A stretch of 64,000 nt of DNA from an uncultured Faecalibacterium sp. (GCA_934561555.1 CAKTGQ010000011.1:19267-83266); one strand, 5' to 3'. Positions 43,526-52,813 are shown, counted from the stretch's first letter. The notes: generated from the sequence alone by a model not told the origin. Translations and numbers: made by a program.

Positions 43526-45562
43526 TTATAGTCCGGCAAAATCAGCTACACGGTTCAGGATCTCCACAGCCTCTGCCCGGCTGACCAGCTTGTCCGGGCC
43601 AAAGCAGCCGTTCTCGTCCAGCTCCATAAAGCCGAAGTAGAGCGCTCTTGCCGCGTTGGTGCCGTAGTTGTCGGCCACCCTTGCAGCATCGGCACACACC
43701 GGCATCGTGCTGGAGGCGTTGCGGTAATTCACGCCGCAGGCTTGCATGGCGACGGTCGCCATCTCCTGCCGGGTGATGGTGCCCCGCGGTACGAACCGGC
43801 CCTCCTTCAGGGCCAGAAACGCGTTGGCCGCTGCATAGCGGGCCGCAGGATCATCGGTGTCGGGCAGGACGGGCGCAGTCAGCGACTGGTTCGCCAGCGG
43901 GAACAGCATCCATGCCAGCTCCTGCCGGGTGGCGGGCTTCGCCGGTCCATCCAGATCTACCTTGTTCAGCATCCCGCGGCAGCACAGCCGGGCTGCCGGG
44001 GACTCAACCGACTGCTGCAGCACCTTGTAGCAGCAGCTGAGTGCACTCTCCCCTGCCGGATCAAGGGCCTCCACCTGCACAAGGCGTGCGTCCGAAGGCA
44101 GGGTGAGCGTTTCGCCCTCGCCGCAGCTCCTCCAAGCGACGCCGTCCGGGCTGCAGCGCCAGCGGAACCGGAGCGGCTCAGAAGCCCCACAGCACTCTGC
44201 CGCAGCGGCCACTGTGCCGCCCGCACAGGGCACCCCCAAAATGCGCACCCGGTCGGGGCGGGGGAAGCGCTTGCCGTTGATGGTCACATTCTCTACGACC
44301 GCGTCCTGCCAGTTCATGCTGCGCAGACACTGGTATACGCCGTCGATGGTGATGTTCCGCAGCACCAGTCCGGTGATGGGCACCTCCGGGAAGGCTTCAA
44401 GGAAGATGCCGTAGTCGCCGCCGTGGGCCGTAATGTTCTCAATGGTGATGTCTCGGAACACGGGCAGACTGTCGCCGTTGCGGCCGTCCTCGTAGAGCAT
44501 GGTGCCGTGGATGGCCGCCCCGTGGACATGCTCCATCACGCTGTCGCAGAGCATGATTTGCTCCACCGCACCGCCCCGGCGGGCGTTGGTCTTGAGCCGC
44601 AGGGCATAGGTCAGATTGGGGCTGGAAAAGCGGTTGCCGCAGGCCAGCACATTATAAATGCCTCCGCTCATCTCGCTGCCCAGCGCCACGCCGCCGTGGC
44701 CGTCTGCAAACTCGTTGTTTTCAATGAGGATATTCCTGCAGGGAGAGTTGGCCTCCCGGCCATCGCGGTCACGCCCCGATTTGAGGCTGACGCAGTCGTC
44801 GCCGGTGTCGAAGCGGCAGTTCCGGATCCAGACACCGTCGCAGCTTTCAGGGTCGCAGCCGTCGTTGTTGGGGCCGTGGCTCGACATGGTCACACCGTCC
44901 ACCACCACGCTCCTGCAAAGGATGGGGTTGAGCTGCCACATGGGGCTGTTCTGGAAGGTGACGCCCTGCAGCAGCACCCGCTTGCAGCGGATGGGCTGGA
45001 AGAAGTTCGGGCGCAGACAGTGTCCCTCGCCGAAGATGCGATCTTCAACGGGCACGCCGTTCAGGTTCATATCCCGCAGGGCCTTGCGGGCCGGCTGCTG
45101 CAAATCAGGCTTGTTCTCCGACCAAGAGCGCTCCACCTGATGATGCCAGCTCCACCAGTGCTCTGCATCGGCCCCACCGTCCAGCACACCGTCGCCGGTG
45201 ACGGCGATGTCGTGAGCGTCGCATGCGTAGAGCAGGGCGCTGTAGTTGTAGCAGGGGCTCGCCTCCCAGTGGCAGAACACCAGCGGGTAGTTCTTCGCCA
45301 GCTCGTCGGTCGTAAAGCGTACCACCGTTCCGGCCGAGGCCAGATGCAGCTCCACGCCGCTTTTCAGGTGGAGCGCACCAGTGTGGTAGACGCCGGGCTG
45401 GAGGGTAAGCGTTCCGCCGCCGGCAGCGCTCAGCGCGTCGATGGCGGCTTGTATCTCCTGCGTCTGCACCCCGCCGCTTGCGGAGAGCGTTATTTCATTT
45501 TTCCCGATGTGCGGCAGCTCGATGGCCGACAGGATGGTGTTCCGCAATTCAGTCTTGTTCAT
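43526..45562 (-). CDS. GH28 polygalacturonase-like glycosidase with C-terminal SLH domains
   Basis: A 678-aa enzyme. Residues about 35-440 form a right-handed beta-helix of GH28, with GPNNDGCDPESCDGVWI and TGDDCVSLKSGRD carrying the catalytic Asp trio, and GGVALGSEMSGG for the His/Gly strand. A short beta-rich linker (about 450-540) and two S-layer homology segments (RQELAWMLFP, ITRQEMATVAMQACGVNY, VSRAEAVEILNRVADF) follow. SLH domains normally anchor secreted proteins, yet the N-terminus MNKTELRNTILSAIEL is not a signal peptide. The protein may be cytoplasmic, or export may use another route. Confidence 0.82.
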   Translation of the reverse strand: MNKTELRNTILSAIELPHIGKNEITLSASGGVQTQEIQAAIDALSAAGGGTLTLQPGVYHTGALHLKSGVELHLASAGTVVRFTTDELAKNYPLVFCHWEASPCYNYSALLYACDAHDIAVTGDGVLDGGADAEHWWSWHHQVERSWSENKPDLQQPARKALRDMNLNGVPVEDRIFGEGHCLRPNFFQPIRCKRVLLQGVTFQNSPMWQLNPILCRSVVVDGVTMSSHGPNNDGCDPESCDGVWIRNCRFDTGDDCVSLKSGRDRDGREANSPCRNILIENNEFADGHGGVALGSEMSGGIYNVLACGNRFSSPNLTYALRLKTNARRGGAVEQIMLCDSVMEHVHGAAIHGTMLYEDGRNGDSLPVFRDITIENITAHGGDYGIFLEAFPEVPITGLVLRNITIDGVYQCLRSMNWQDAVVENVTINGKRFPRPDRVRILGVPCAGGTVAAAAECCGASEPLRFRWRCSPDGVAWRSCGEGETLTLPSDARLVQVEALDPAGESALSCCYKVLQQSVESPAARLCCRGMLNKVDLDGPAKPATRQELAWMLFPLANQSLTAPVLPDTDDPAARYAAANAFLALKEGRFVPRGTITRQEMATVAMQACGVNYRNASSTMPVCADAARVADNYGTNAARALYFGFMELDENGCFGPDKLVSRAEAVEILNRVADFAGL

Positions 45563-45575
45563 GGGGAAAACTCCG

Positions 45576-46673
45576 TTATGTCATAGAATGCGTAAAAAGG
45601 AATTCCAGATTTTCGGGCAGATGCTCTTCGTGCCACTGGTGAGTACCGGAGCAGATCTCATGAAGGAGGTGATCCGGCACGCCCAGCAGTGCATAGGCCC
45701 TGCGGGCGATATCCACCTGCTCCTCGGCGTTCACGATGCCGCGGGGGCCGTTGAGCCGGTCGTCCCGGCAGGACTGCACCCAGAGCGGGCGGGGGGCGAT
45801 AAGGCTTGCGATGTCGCCCATGTCCAGATATTCCCACAGGTGAGGCACATAGTTGCAGGAGCAGTTGCTGTTCAGAGTGAGCAGTGCGTCTCGATAGCCG
45901 TAGAGATAGCCACTGACAGCCGCCATCTTTATCCGGTCGTCGAGAGCCGCCAGCCAGAGCGTCTGCATCCCGCCGCCTGAAAAGCCCAGCGCACCGAGGT
46001 GCCGGGTATCGAAGCGGGCGTCCGCTTCCAGCCAGTCGATGAGGCGGGCCAAGTCCCATGTGAGCATCCCAATGACCGGGATGCCCAGCGGCTCGCCCAT
46101 GTGGGCCAGCCGGTAGCAATCGCCCTTGAGCCCTTCCGGCAGACGGGCGGTGTCAGCGGGGTCCTCCCGCCGCTCGCCGAAGCCCCGGCAGTCGGGGCAG
46201 ACGGCCACACAGCCCAGCTTCGCCAGCTGCAGACCGTAATCGTAATGGTAGTGGTCGATCTTCTCATCAATGGGCGGGTACCCCCGCACACCTGCTACGG
46301 AATATTTTCCGGCCCCGTTGTGGCCCGGCGGGCAGAGGAAGACCGGCGTGGTCTTGTCTGCACCCTCCGGCACCAGAAGGAACAGGGTCATCCACACCTC
46401 CGGCTCCACCTGAATGCGCCAGTGCTCCCGGCTGATGCCCCCTTTTACCGGTGTGGCAGAAAGGAGCTGGGGCTGTGCCGGGCAGCGTTCCATTTTTTCG
46501 GTTCCCAGCAGCTCGTGCAGCAGCGCCCGTGTCTCGGTGCACCAGTGCTCAAGCTCCTCGGCGCTCTTTCCCATAAATGCCCGCTTGCGGGCGAAGCGGT
46601 CAAACTTACGCAGCATGGCGGGCAGGGTGGGATAAATCTTTTCCAGATGGGGCAGCTGCTCCGGCTCAGTCAT
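45576..46673 (-). CDS. Alpha/beta-hydrolase, acetyl-xylan-esterase/dienelactone-hydrolase-like
   Basis: A 365-aa serine hydrolase. The nucleophile elbow is GFSGGGMQ, the acid Asp lies in SCRDDRLNG and the His in SGTHQWHEE. An oxyanion-type LCPPGHNGAGKY segment precedes. Likely removes acetyl or other ester groups from pectin oligosaccharides, given GH28 and GH88/105 neighbours. The ATG at 46673 overlaps the end of the transporter gene by 8 bp and follows GCGAGGA. Confidence 0.75.
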   Translation of the reverse strand: MTEPEQLPHLEKIYPTLPAMLRKFDRFARKRAFMGKSAEELEHWCTETRALLHELLGTEKMERCPAQPQLLSATPVKGGISREHWRIQVEPEVWMTLFLLVPEGADKTTPVFLCPPGHNGAGKYSVAGVRGYPPIDEKIDHYHYDYGLQLAKLGCVAVCPDCRGFGERREDPADTARLPEGLKGDCYRLAHMGEPLGIPVIGMLTWDLARLIDWLEADARFDTRHLGALGFSGGGMQTLWLAALDDRIKMAAVSGYLYGYRDALLTLNSNCSCNYVPHLWEYLDMGDIASLIAPRPLWVQSCRDDRLNGPRGIVNAEEQVDIARRAYALLGVPDHLLHEICSGTHQWHEEHLPENLEFLFTHSMT

Positions 46674-48201
46674 CGTTGATGTCCTCGCCGACGCTCTGCG
46701 CTGCAACGGGGCTCTGCGCCGCCTTCTTTGCCTTCAGGTGATCCGAGATGTAAGGCCACACCACGCACAGCACGGCGATGATGAGGAGGATGAGGGAGAC
46801 CGGACGGGTGAAGAAGGGTGCGTAGCTGCCGTGGGCGTAGCTGATGCCCTGACGGAAGTAGCGCTCCAGCTTGCTGGACAGGATGAAGGCCAGCACCAGC
46901 GGGCTGGTGGGCAGACCGGCCACGCTCATGAACAGAGCCAGCAGGCAGAGCGCCAGCATGACATAGATGTTGAACATGGTGTTGGAGATGCCGTAGCCGC
47001 CGATGAAACTGATGACCAGAATGACGGTATACAGATAATGATAGGGAATTTTCAGGATGTACGGGAACCAGCGCTTCGTGATGATCTGGATGAGGTAGGT
47101 GACGATGGCGGAGACCATGACGCAGGCGAAGATGAGCATGGCCAGATCGGGCTGCTCAGTCATGAACAGAGGGCCAGCCTGCAGGCCGTGGATGGTCAGG
47201 CCTGCGATGAGCATTGCGGTGATGCCGTCACCGGGGATGCCCAGAGCCATCATGGGGATGAGGGCACCGCCCAGAGAAGCATTGTTTGCCGTTTCAGAAG
47301 CCCACACACCGGCGGGGTTGCCCTTACCGAAGCTCTCAGGCTCCTTGCTGATGCCCTTGGCATAGCCGTAGGCCACCATGTTGGAGATGCCGGAGCCCAT
47401 GCCGGGCAAAAAGCCGATCCACAGGCCGGACAGGAATGCGAAGACGATGGTGCGGATATTCTCGATGATGTCCTTGAATTTAACACCCAGACCCTTCATG
47501 CCCTTGATGTCCACATCGGGCATCTTGGCCTCGCCCTTGGCGTTGTCGCGGATGATCTGGCACATTGCGAACATACCAAGCATTTGTGCCACGGTGCTGA
47601 TGCCGGAGGTGAGGTAAACATTGCCGAAGGTAAAGCGGGTCGCGCCGTTGATGGGGTCCATGCCGATGCAGCCCATCAGCAGACCGATGCCTGCGGACAT
47701 GATGCCCTTGAAGATGTTGCCCTTGGACAGGGAGGCGATGAGGGTGATGGCACAGAAGCAGAGGGAGAAGTACTCCCACGGGCCCAGATGCAGAGCGGCC
47801 TCTGCAATGACGGGAGACAGGACGGTCGCAATGGCGACAGAGCCCACCGTGCCGATGAAGGAGGCCGTCATGCCGATGCCCAGCGCCTTGCTGGCCTGAC
47901 CCTTCTGTGTCATGGGGTAGCCGTCAAAGCAGGTCGCAATGGCCGACGAGGAGCCGGGGATGCCGATCAGGACAGCCGAGATGAAGGTGCCGGACACACC
48001 GCCGATCCAGATGGCCAGCAGCATGACAAAGGATGTCTCGGTGGAAAGACCAAAGGTGATGGGCAGCAGCAGCGCGATGCCCAGAGTAGCCGACAGGCCC
48101 GGAATGGCACCGAAGATGATGCCCACCGCGACCATGGCGAAGACAAGCAGCAGGTTGAGTGGTTTTAAGCAAACCAGCAGCGCAGAAAGATATGCAGCCA
48201 T
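46666..48201 (-). CDS. Tripartite tricarboxylate transporter large permease (TctA family)
   Basis: Large membrane subunit of a TTT-family transporter that imports carboxylates using a binding protein and an ion gradient. The 511-aa protein has about 12 membrane segments and the repeated signatures GIIFGAIPGLSATLGIALL and GFLPGMGSGISNMVAYG. It lies between the small permease and enzyme genes for galacturonate-type compounds, so an aldarate or uronate is the likely cargo rather than citrate. Confidence 0.92.
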   Translation of the reverse strand: MAAYLSALLVCLKPLNLLLVFAMVAVGIIFGAIPGLSATLGIALLLPITFGLSTETSFVMLLAIWIGGVSGTFISAVLIGIPGSSSAIATCFDGYPMTQKGQASKALGIGMTASFIGTVGSVAIATVLSPVIAEAALHLGPWEYFSLCFCAITLIASLSKGNIFKGIMSAGIGLLMGCIGMDPINGATRFTFGNVYLTSGISTVAQMLGMFAMCQIIRDNAKGEAKMPDVDIKGMKGLGVKFKDIIENIRTIVFAFLSGLWIGFLPGMGSGISNMVAYGYAKGISKEPESFGKGNPAGVWASETANNASLGGALIPMMALGIPGDGITAMLIAGLTIHGLQAGPLFMTEQPDLAMLIFACVMVSAIVTYLIQIITKRWFPYILKIPYHYLYTVILVISFIGGYGISNTMFNIYVMLALCLLALFMSVAGLPTSPLVLAFILSSKLERYFRQGISYAHGSYAPFFTRPVSLILLIIAVLCVVWPYISDHLKAKKAAQSPVAAQSVGEDINDD

Positions 48202-48216
48202 TTTTTGTTTCCCTCC

Positions 48217-48687
48217 TTAGCCGCCGAACAGGACGCCGGCAGGCAGCTTGATCTGGAACGCAAAGACGAACATTGCGTAGAGCACAGCGGTAACGACCAC
48301 CGAGATGATGGCGGTGGGCACGGGCTTGACCTCGCTGTTGCCCTTTAAATCATAGATAAAGGCGGCGGTTGCAAACGGAGTGGTGATGATGAAGCCCAGA
48401 TAGGTCATGGCAACGGCGTAGACCACCAGCATCAGAAAGCTCTTGGTCACCTTGAGCACGCCGCCCTTGGGGAAATAGGGCTTTTCGGCGATCTCGCGCT
48501 CCTTGTAGCCCTTGACGATGAGGGCAATGGAGCTGATGCCGATCAGGAAGATGGCCACATACGGCAGCAGCCGGGGGCCCGGCTCCAGCAGATTGGCCGG
48601 CTGGCGGACCTGCTGGGTCATGATGAAGAAGAAAATACAGGTGAGCAGGCCAACGATGCCTGTTACCATATCGCGTCTCATTTTCAT
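48217..48687 (-). CDS. Tripartite tricarboxylate transporter small permease (TctB family)
   Basis: Small membrane subunit, 156 aa with four hydrophobic segments, sharing the TctB pattern (RLLPYVAIFLIGISSIALIV). The ATG at MKMRRDMVTG follows AGAGGTAC. It is 15 bp before the large permease gene and 133 bp after the binding protein, with a terminator-like hairpin between. Confidence 0.85.
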   Translation of the reverse strand: MKMRRDMVTGIVGLLTCIFFFIMTQQVRQPANLLEPGPRLLPYVAIFLIGISSIALIVKGYKEREIAEKPYFPKGGVLKVTKSFLMLVVYAVAMTYLGFIITTPFATAAFIYDLKGNSEVKPVPTAIISVVVTAVLYAMFVFAFQIKLPAGVLFGG

Positions 48688-48708
48688 GGAAGTACCTCTC
48701 GCTTTTCT

Positions 48709-48743
48709 CAAAAACAGCCCGGAGAGGAGAAGCTCCGGGCTGT
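48709..48743 (-). terminator. Partial terminator between binding protein and small permease genes
   Basis: ACAGCCCGGAG (48714-48724) pairs perfectly with CTCCGGGCTGT (48733-48743); TTTTTGAG follows on the minus strand. As in the sugar ABC operon, this would favour the binding protein. Confidence 0.75.
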
Positions 48744-48820
48744 CTATTTAGGAGGATCTACACTTTTCAGAGAAAGACTTCTGTGCAGATAAAAAGTGCA
48801 GTCGATGGCAGAATTTTGGG

Positions 48821-49891
48821 TTAGCCCTGAACGTACATATCGAGGTTCTTTGCGATGCTGACGAGCTCATCGTACTCTTTCTGATGCAGCTCCTCGGACT
48901 CCTCAAGGTCGTGCCAGCCAGGGATGTGGCCGATGCCCGCGATGCCGTCGTGGACGGTGGGGTCGTTGACGATTTCCTCCATGGCAGCGTTCATCTGCTT
49001 GACCATGGTCTCGTCCATGCCGGCAGGTCCCATCAGGTAGTGGTAGACCAGCATGTAGCAGTCCTTGAAACCCTGCTCCTGCAGAGTCTTGTAGTTGTCA
49101 GGCAGCTCAGCGGGGTACTGGTCGATGGTGATGCCGTCGCCAGCCACGGTGCCGATGACCTTCAGCTTGCCGGCTTTCTCGTACTCCTGCGCGTTGCCCA
49201 GACCCACGACGCCGATGTCGATGAAGCCGCCGGCGAGGTTGGTCAGACGGTCGGACTCGGAAGCACACTCGACCTTGTTCAGCTCGATGCCCAGAACGCT
49301 GCACAGCTTACCGAACAGGAAGGTGTTTGCGCCTGCAGCCGGCATACCGGCGTTCAGCTCATTGGGATGTGCCTTTGCGTAATCGACGAAGCCTTGGAAA
49401 TCATCGTAGGGTGCATTCGCGGGAACGGCCAGCGTAGAGAAGCCGTTGTCCTGCAGGCAGGCGATGAGGGTAAAGTCGGTCATGGGGTTGACGGTGGCAT
49501 TGCCGGTGATGTACTGGATGTTCAAGGCGGAGGTCGCCAGCGTCAGGGTGGTGCCGTCCGGCTTTGCGTTGGCGACGGTCTGGTGGCCGACGGTGTTTGA
49601 GTCGTAGTTAGTGACGGTGGTCTTCAGGCCGTAGATACGGTTCAGACCCTCGCTGTAGTAACGGATGGCCAAGTCAGAGCCGCCGCCTGCCTTGCCGGGA
49701 ACCGCCAGCGTGATGGTCTCATTCTTGGGGAAGCCGATCCCGTCTGCGGAAGCAGCGGTGGAGCCAGCTGCGCTGGCAGCCGTGCTGGAGGCAGCGGTCG
49801 AGCTGGAGGTGGAGGAACCACCGCAGGCAGTCAGGGCAAGAGCAGCAGCCACAGCCGAGCCCTTGAGCATTTCTCTTCTGGTCATCTTCAT
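48821..49891 (-). CDS. Tripartite tricarboxylate transporter substrate-binding lipoprotein (TctC family)
   Basis: Captures the carboxylate substrate outside the cell. The 356-aa protein has a twin-arginine-like leader MTRREMLKG, a lipobox LTAC near residue 22 and a Ser/Ala-rich linker. The Bug/TctC fold follows, with ITLAVPGKAGGGSDLAIRYY at its start and GVVGLGNAQEYEKAGKLKVI in the second lobe. First gene of the long operon that runs to 35.9 kb; divergent from the tandem LysR regulator. Confidence 0.9.
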   Translation of the reverse strand: MKMTRREMLKGSAVAAALALTACGGSSTSSSTAASSTAASAAGSTAASADGIGFPKNETITLAVPGKAGGGSDLAIRYYSEGLNRIYGLKTTVTNYDSNTVGHQTVANAKPDGTTLTLATSALNIQYITGNATVNPMTDFTLIACLQDNGFSTLAVPANAPYDDFQGFVDYAKAHPNELNAGMPAAGANTFLFGKLCSVLGIELNKVECASESDRLTNLAGGFIDIGVVGLGNAQEYEKAGKLKVIGTVAGDGITIDQYPAELPDNYKTLQEQGFKDCYMLVYHYLMGPAGMDETMVKQMNAAMEEIVNDPTVHDGIAGIGHIPGWHDLEESEELHQKEYDELVSIAKNLDMYVQG

Positions 49892-49940
49892 GATTATACT
49901 CCTTCTTATTCTGGTTTGCTTCTTCTGGTTCGCGTCATGT

Positions 49941-50076
49941 GGAGAACGTTTCGTCGTTCCCTCTTTGTGCCTTTATTGTACACCCCCGGCGCGCCGTTTT
50001 CGATACACAACCTTTCTGGTATTTCATAACATTTTATTCACACTGTCTTGTGTTCTGCCTTGAAATGTTTTATAGT
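49941..50076. promoter_or_regulatory. Divergent promoter region between transporter operon and tandem LysR gene
   Basis: On the plus strand TTGTGT (50048-50053), a 17-bp spacer and TATAGT (50071-50076) could drive the regulator. On the minus strand TACAAT (49975-49980) could be the -10 of the operon. An inverted repeat of GAACG/CGTTC (49944-49948 and 49954-49958) lies just inside the operon transcript. The assignments are tentative. Confidence 0.4.
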
Positions 50077-50212
50077 ATAGGTAACAAAGACTTTTCGTTT
50101 CGTTCACAAATTCAACTTTTTCTTCCCGGCAAATTTTCTTTGCTGCCTTCCCGCTCCGCCCTTTTTTCCATTTTTTGTCCGTCCGGCAGCTTATCGAAGA
50201 GAGGTTTCCGCC

Positions 50213-52138
50213 ATGAACACCCGTCAGTATTATTACATTTCGACCATTGCCAATTATGGCAATCTGAGCCATGCAGCACAGGCTCTGCATATTTCTCCGT
50301 CGGCGCTGAGCAAGTTCCTCACCGAGTGTGAGCGCACCTTCGGGCTGACCCTCTTTCTGCGCTACAACCGCCGCCTTTACCCCACCGCCGCCGGGCACTA
50401 TGTCATCGACTGCGCCCAGAAGATACTGGACGAGAAGAACCGCATGCTGCTGACCATGAAGGAGGTCTCCGGCGGCGCACAGGAGCGCATCCGTCTGGCG
50501 ACGGCTCCCAACCGCGGCGCCATCATCTACAGCAAGATCTATAACCAGTTCTCCCGCCGCTTTCCGGGCATCTCCCTCAGCCTGACCGAGCTTTATGCCG
50601 CCGAGCAGCCGGGGGCCATCGTACGCAGCTCCATTGACTTGGCGCTGGGCGCAGGCTCCACCAGCACTGAGGTCACCGATATCCCCATCGCCCACGAGGA
50701 GCTGCTCGTCTCCCTGCCGGTCTCTCACCCGCTGGCCGGACAGGAGCGCATCCACCTTAAGGATCTGCGCGACACACCCTTCGTATTGCAGGGCCGCCAG
50801 CACAGCATTCGCCTTCTGGCCGACCAGCTGTTTCTGGAGGCGGGCTTTGAGCCGGTCGTCGCCTTTGAGTCCAGCGACGTCATCCTGCTGGACTCCATGA
50901 TGCATCAGGCCGTGGGCGCGGGTCTTGTGAGCAAGGCCCATGTCTTCCCCTGCCCGGAGCTCTCCTACCGCCCCCTTGAGCCGCCGGCATACCAGACCCT
51001 TCATCTGCGCTATCCGCTGGGCCACACCCTTACTGAGCCCGAACGGTATCTTGCCGGACTGCTGGCCTCGGAGCGTCTGGCCGACCCCCGCTATCAGGCC
51101 ACTGACGACCCGCTGGTGCAGAGCCTTTTGCAGAACGCCGTCTCCTCTGCCGCCGAGGACGCCGGCCCTGCGCAGGAAAAAATAACCTCCGGCACGCAGA
51201 GCATGCAGGAGGTCAATCTTGACAGCAAGGTGATGGAATATCTCATCTCCATCGTGGAGGAGCAGAGCCTCTCCAAGGCGGCGGACAAGCATTTTCTTGC
51301 CCAGTCGGCTCTTTCGCGCCACCTTCACAGTGTGGAGGAGATGGTGGGCACGGCTCTGTTCAGCCGCGAGCACAACCGTCTGCGCCCCACCAGCGCCGGT
51401 GCGGTCTTCGTCAACAACGCCCGCAACATCCTGCGCATCGAGAAGGAGATGTTCGAGCACACCCGTTCCTATCAAAAAGGCCACAGCGGAAGCTTGTACA
51501 TCAGCTGTGACCATCTATTTGCGCAAGTACTGCGGGAACAGACCGTCCCCCAGTTCCGCGCTCTCCACCCCGACATCAAGCTCATCATCACCGAAGAGAA
51601 TCAGGAGGGCACACTGGAAGCCCTGATGAATGCCTCTGCGGATATAGGCGTCTTCCTTTCCATCTCCCGTGAACACCCGCTGCTCCACTGTGACATTATC
51701 TCGATGACCGAGATGGTCTATTGCTTCGCCTCCGACGCCTGCCCGTCGGACTGGACCCCGGGCAGCCCTCTGCCGGAAGGCTTTTTCCCCCGCCCCCAGC
51801 TGATGGCCCCCTCAGGCTCCACCCTTTACGCCGAGCAGACCATCCTGCTCGACCGTCTGGCCGGTGCGGGCGGCTTCACCACGCCCCCGGCCTGTGAGGC
51901 TCAGACATCCATCCTGCGCAAGCTGGCAAACCTCGGTGTGGCCGACTCCGTCCTGCCCCTCAACCTCATCGAGCGCCGCAACCACGACCACTGCGCCGCC
52001 TTTGAGCCGCCCTGCCCGCTCTACCTGCTGCTGGGCTGTCATATGGGCCGCACCCTTCCCGGCGTGACGAGGGAGCTCATCCCCCTCATCCAGAAAGCAC
52101 TGTCGGATGTGCTTGCCATTCCGGCACGGGGTGAATAA
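50213..52138 (+). CDS. Tandem LysR-family regulator: two complete LysR proteins in one chain
   Basis: A 641-aa protein, about twice the usual 300. Residues 1-60 are a LysR helix-turn-helix (NYGNLSHAAQALHISPSALS), and about 90-295 an effector-binding domain. A Ser/Ala/Glu linker (about 305-335) leads to a second helix-turn-helix (EEQSLSKAADKHFLAQSALS, about 345-365) and a second effector domain to the end. No stop or frameshift separates the halves. It is divergent from the transporter/galactarate/pectin operon and very likely controls it. The fused form suggests an obligate pseudo-dimer or two-signal sensing. It is not a sequencing artefact by any sign visible here. Confidence 0.85.
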   Translation: MNTRQYYYISTIANYGNLSHAAQALHISPSALSKFLTECERTFGLTLFLRYNRRLYPTAAGHYVIDCAQKILDEKNRMLLTMKEVSGGAQERIRLATAPNRGAIIYSKIYNQFSRRFPGISLSLTELYAAEQPGAIVRSSIDLALGAGSTSTEVTDIPIAHEELLVSLPVSHPLAGQERIHLKDLRDTPFVLQGRQHSIRLLADQLFLEAGFEPVVAFESSDVILLDSMMHQAVGAGLVSKAHVFPCPELSYRPLEPPAYQTLHLRYPLGHTLTEPERYLAGLLASERLADPRYQATDDPLVQSLLQNAVSSAAEDAGPAQEKITSGTQSMQEVNLDSKVMEYLISIVEEQSLSKAADKHFLAQSALSRHLHSVEEMVGTALFSREHNRLRPTSAGAVFVNNARNILRIEKEMFEHTRSYQKGHSGSLYISCDHLFAQVLREQTVPQFRALHPDIKLIITEENQEGTLEALMNASADIGVFLSISREHPLLHCDIISMTEMVYCFASDACPSDWTPGSPLPEGFFPRPQLMAPSGSTLYAEQTILLDRLAGAGGFTTPPACEAQTSILRKLANLGVADSVLPLNLIERRNHDHCAAFEPPCPLYLLLGCHMGRTLPGVTRELIPLIQKALSDVLAIPARGE

Positions 52139-52180
52139 ACATCCATCTGGAAATAGATTTTTGCTCTTCCCATTACAAAT

Positions 52181-52217
52181 TGACGCAGTGGTTATCACAT
52201 TGAGAACCACTGCGTCA
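52181..52217 (+). terminator. Terminator of the tandem LysR gene
   Basis: A perfect 13-bp stem TGACGCAGTGGTT/AACCACTGCGTCA lies 42 bp after the stop. The following T tract is weak. Confidence 0.65.
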
Positions 52218-52345
52218 GCCAAGTGAATTTTAATTTGATTTTCGAATTGAAAAATGAAAAGAGCTTCCCTTTTCTACCACAAAATGGGCATTTTCCAAAT
52301 TGTGGGGCATGTAAGGCAGAGCCGAGAAGGTCATGCCGCTGTCAC

Positions 52346-52549
52346 TGCCAAAACAGATGCATAGAATGCTACCGGCATAGTTCTGATTTGAATCCCATTG
52401 AAAAACTTTGGTCGAAGACAAAGGCTCTTTTACGCAAATTCAAAGCAAGGACACTGGATGCTCTTCCAAACGCGATTCAACATATCTCTCAAAATGTTTC
52501 GTCTTCTGACTGTTCAGGGTGGTTTCGTTCATGCGGATATTCGCTTTAA
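52346..52549 (+). pseudogene. IS630-family transposase, C-terminal remnant
   Basis: The end of an IS630 DDE transposase is readable as SSDLNPIEKLWSKTKALLRK, then SLD-like LDALPNAIQHISQ and CSGWFRSCGY before a stop. The LPA.YS junction just before it needs a frameshift, and all upstream catalytic parts are missing. It appears to have cut into a gene on the other strand. Confidence 0.7.
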
Positions 52550-52559
52550 TTTTGAAAAC

Positions 52560-52622
52560 TGCTAATAAAAGTGTTTGTAGGAGAACGGCGACTTCATATT
52601 CATCCCATGGTATACGGTTCAT
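52560..52622 (-). pseudogene. Broken gene: N-terminal fragment interrupted by the IS630 remnant
   Basis: A strong GTAGGAGG leads into an ATG at 52622 and about 20 sensible codons, MNRIPWDEYEVAVLLQTLLL, before the sequence enters the IS630 end. The W-D-x-Y-E start recalls N-termini of Firmicute proteins of unclear role. No function is assigned. A GTGCAATTTGCAC palindrome (52667-52679) lies in its upstream region. Confidence 0.4.
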
Positions 52623-52784
52623 TGCCAAACCTCCTACAAAATACACGCACAGTCACCATGATAATTGTGCAATTTGCACGTATTGCCTATAATTTATCAT
52701 TATAACTATAGCATTGCAGGACTCCTGATACAAGGGATTTCTTTAATTCTCGAATATATTAGTCTGCATTTTCTACAATTTCAC

Positions 52785-52813
52785 TTGCAATTATGTCGGC
52801 GTACCGATATAAT
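52785..52813 (+). promoter_or_regulatory. Promoter of the HipB/HipA-like pair
   Basis: TTGCAA (52785-52790), a 17-bp spacer and TATAAT (52808-52813), 28 bp before the TTG start. Confidence 0.75.

Noticed and set aside
43742..45586. 614-codon open frame opposite the GH28 gene, and a similar one opposite the TctA gene (46738-48168)
   Set aside because: High GC content leaves few antisense stops. The translations are low-complexity His/Ala/Val-rich and lack domains.
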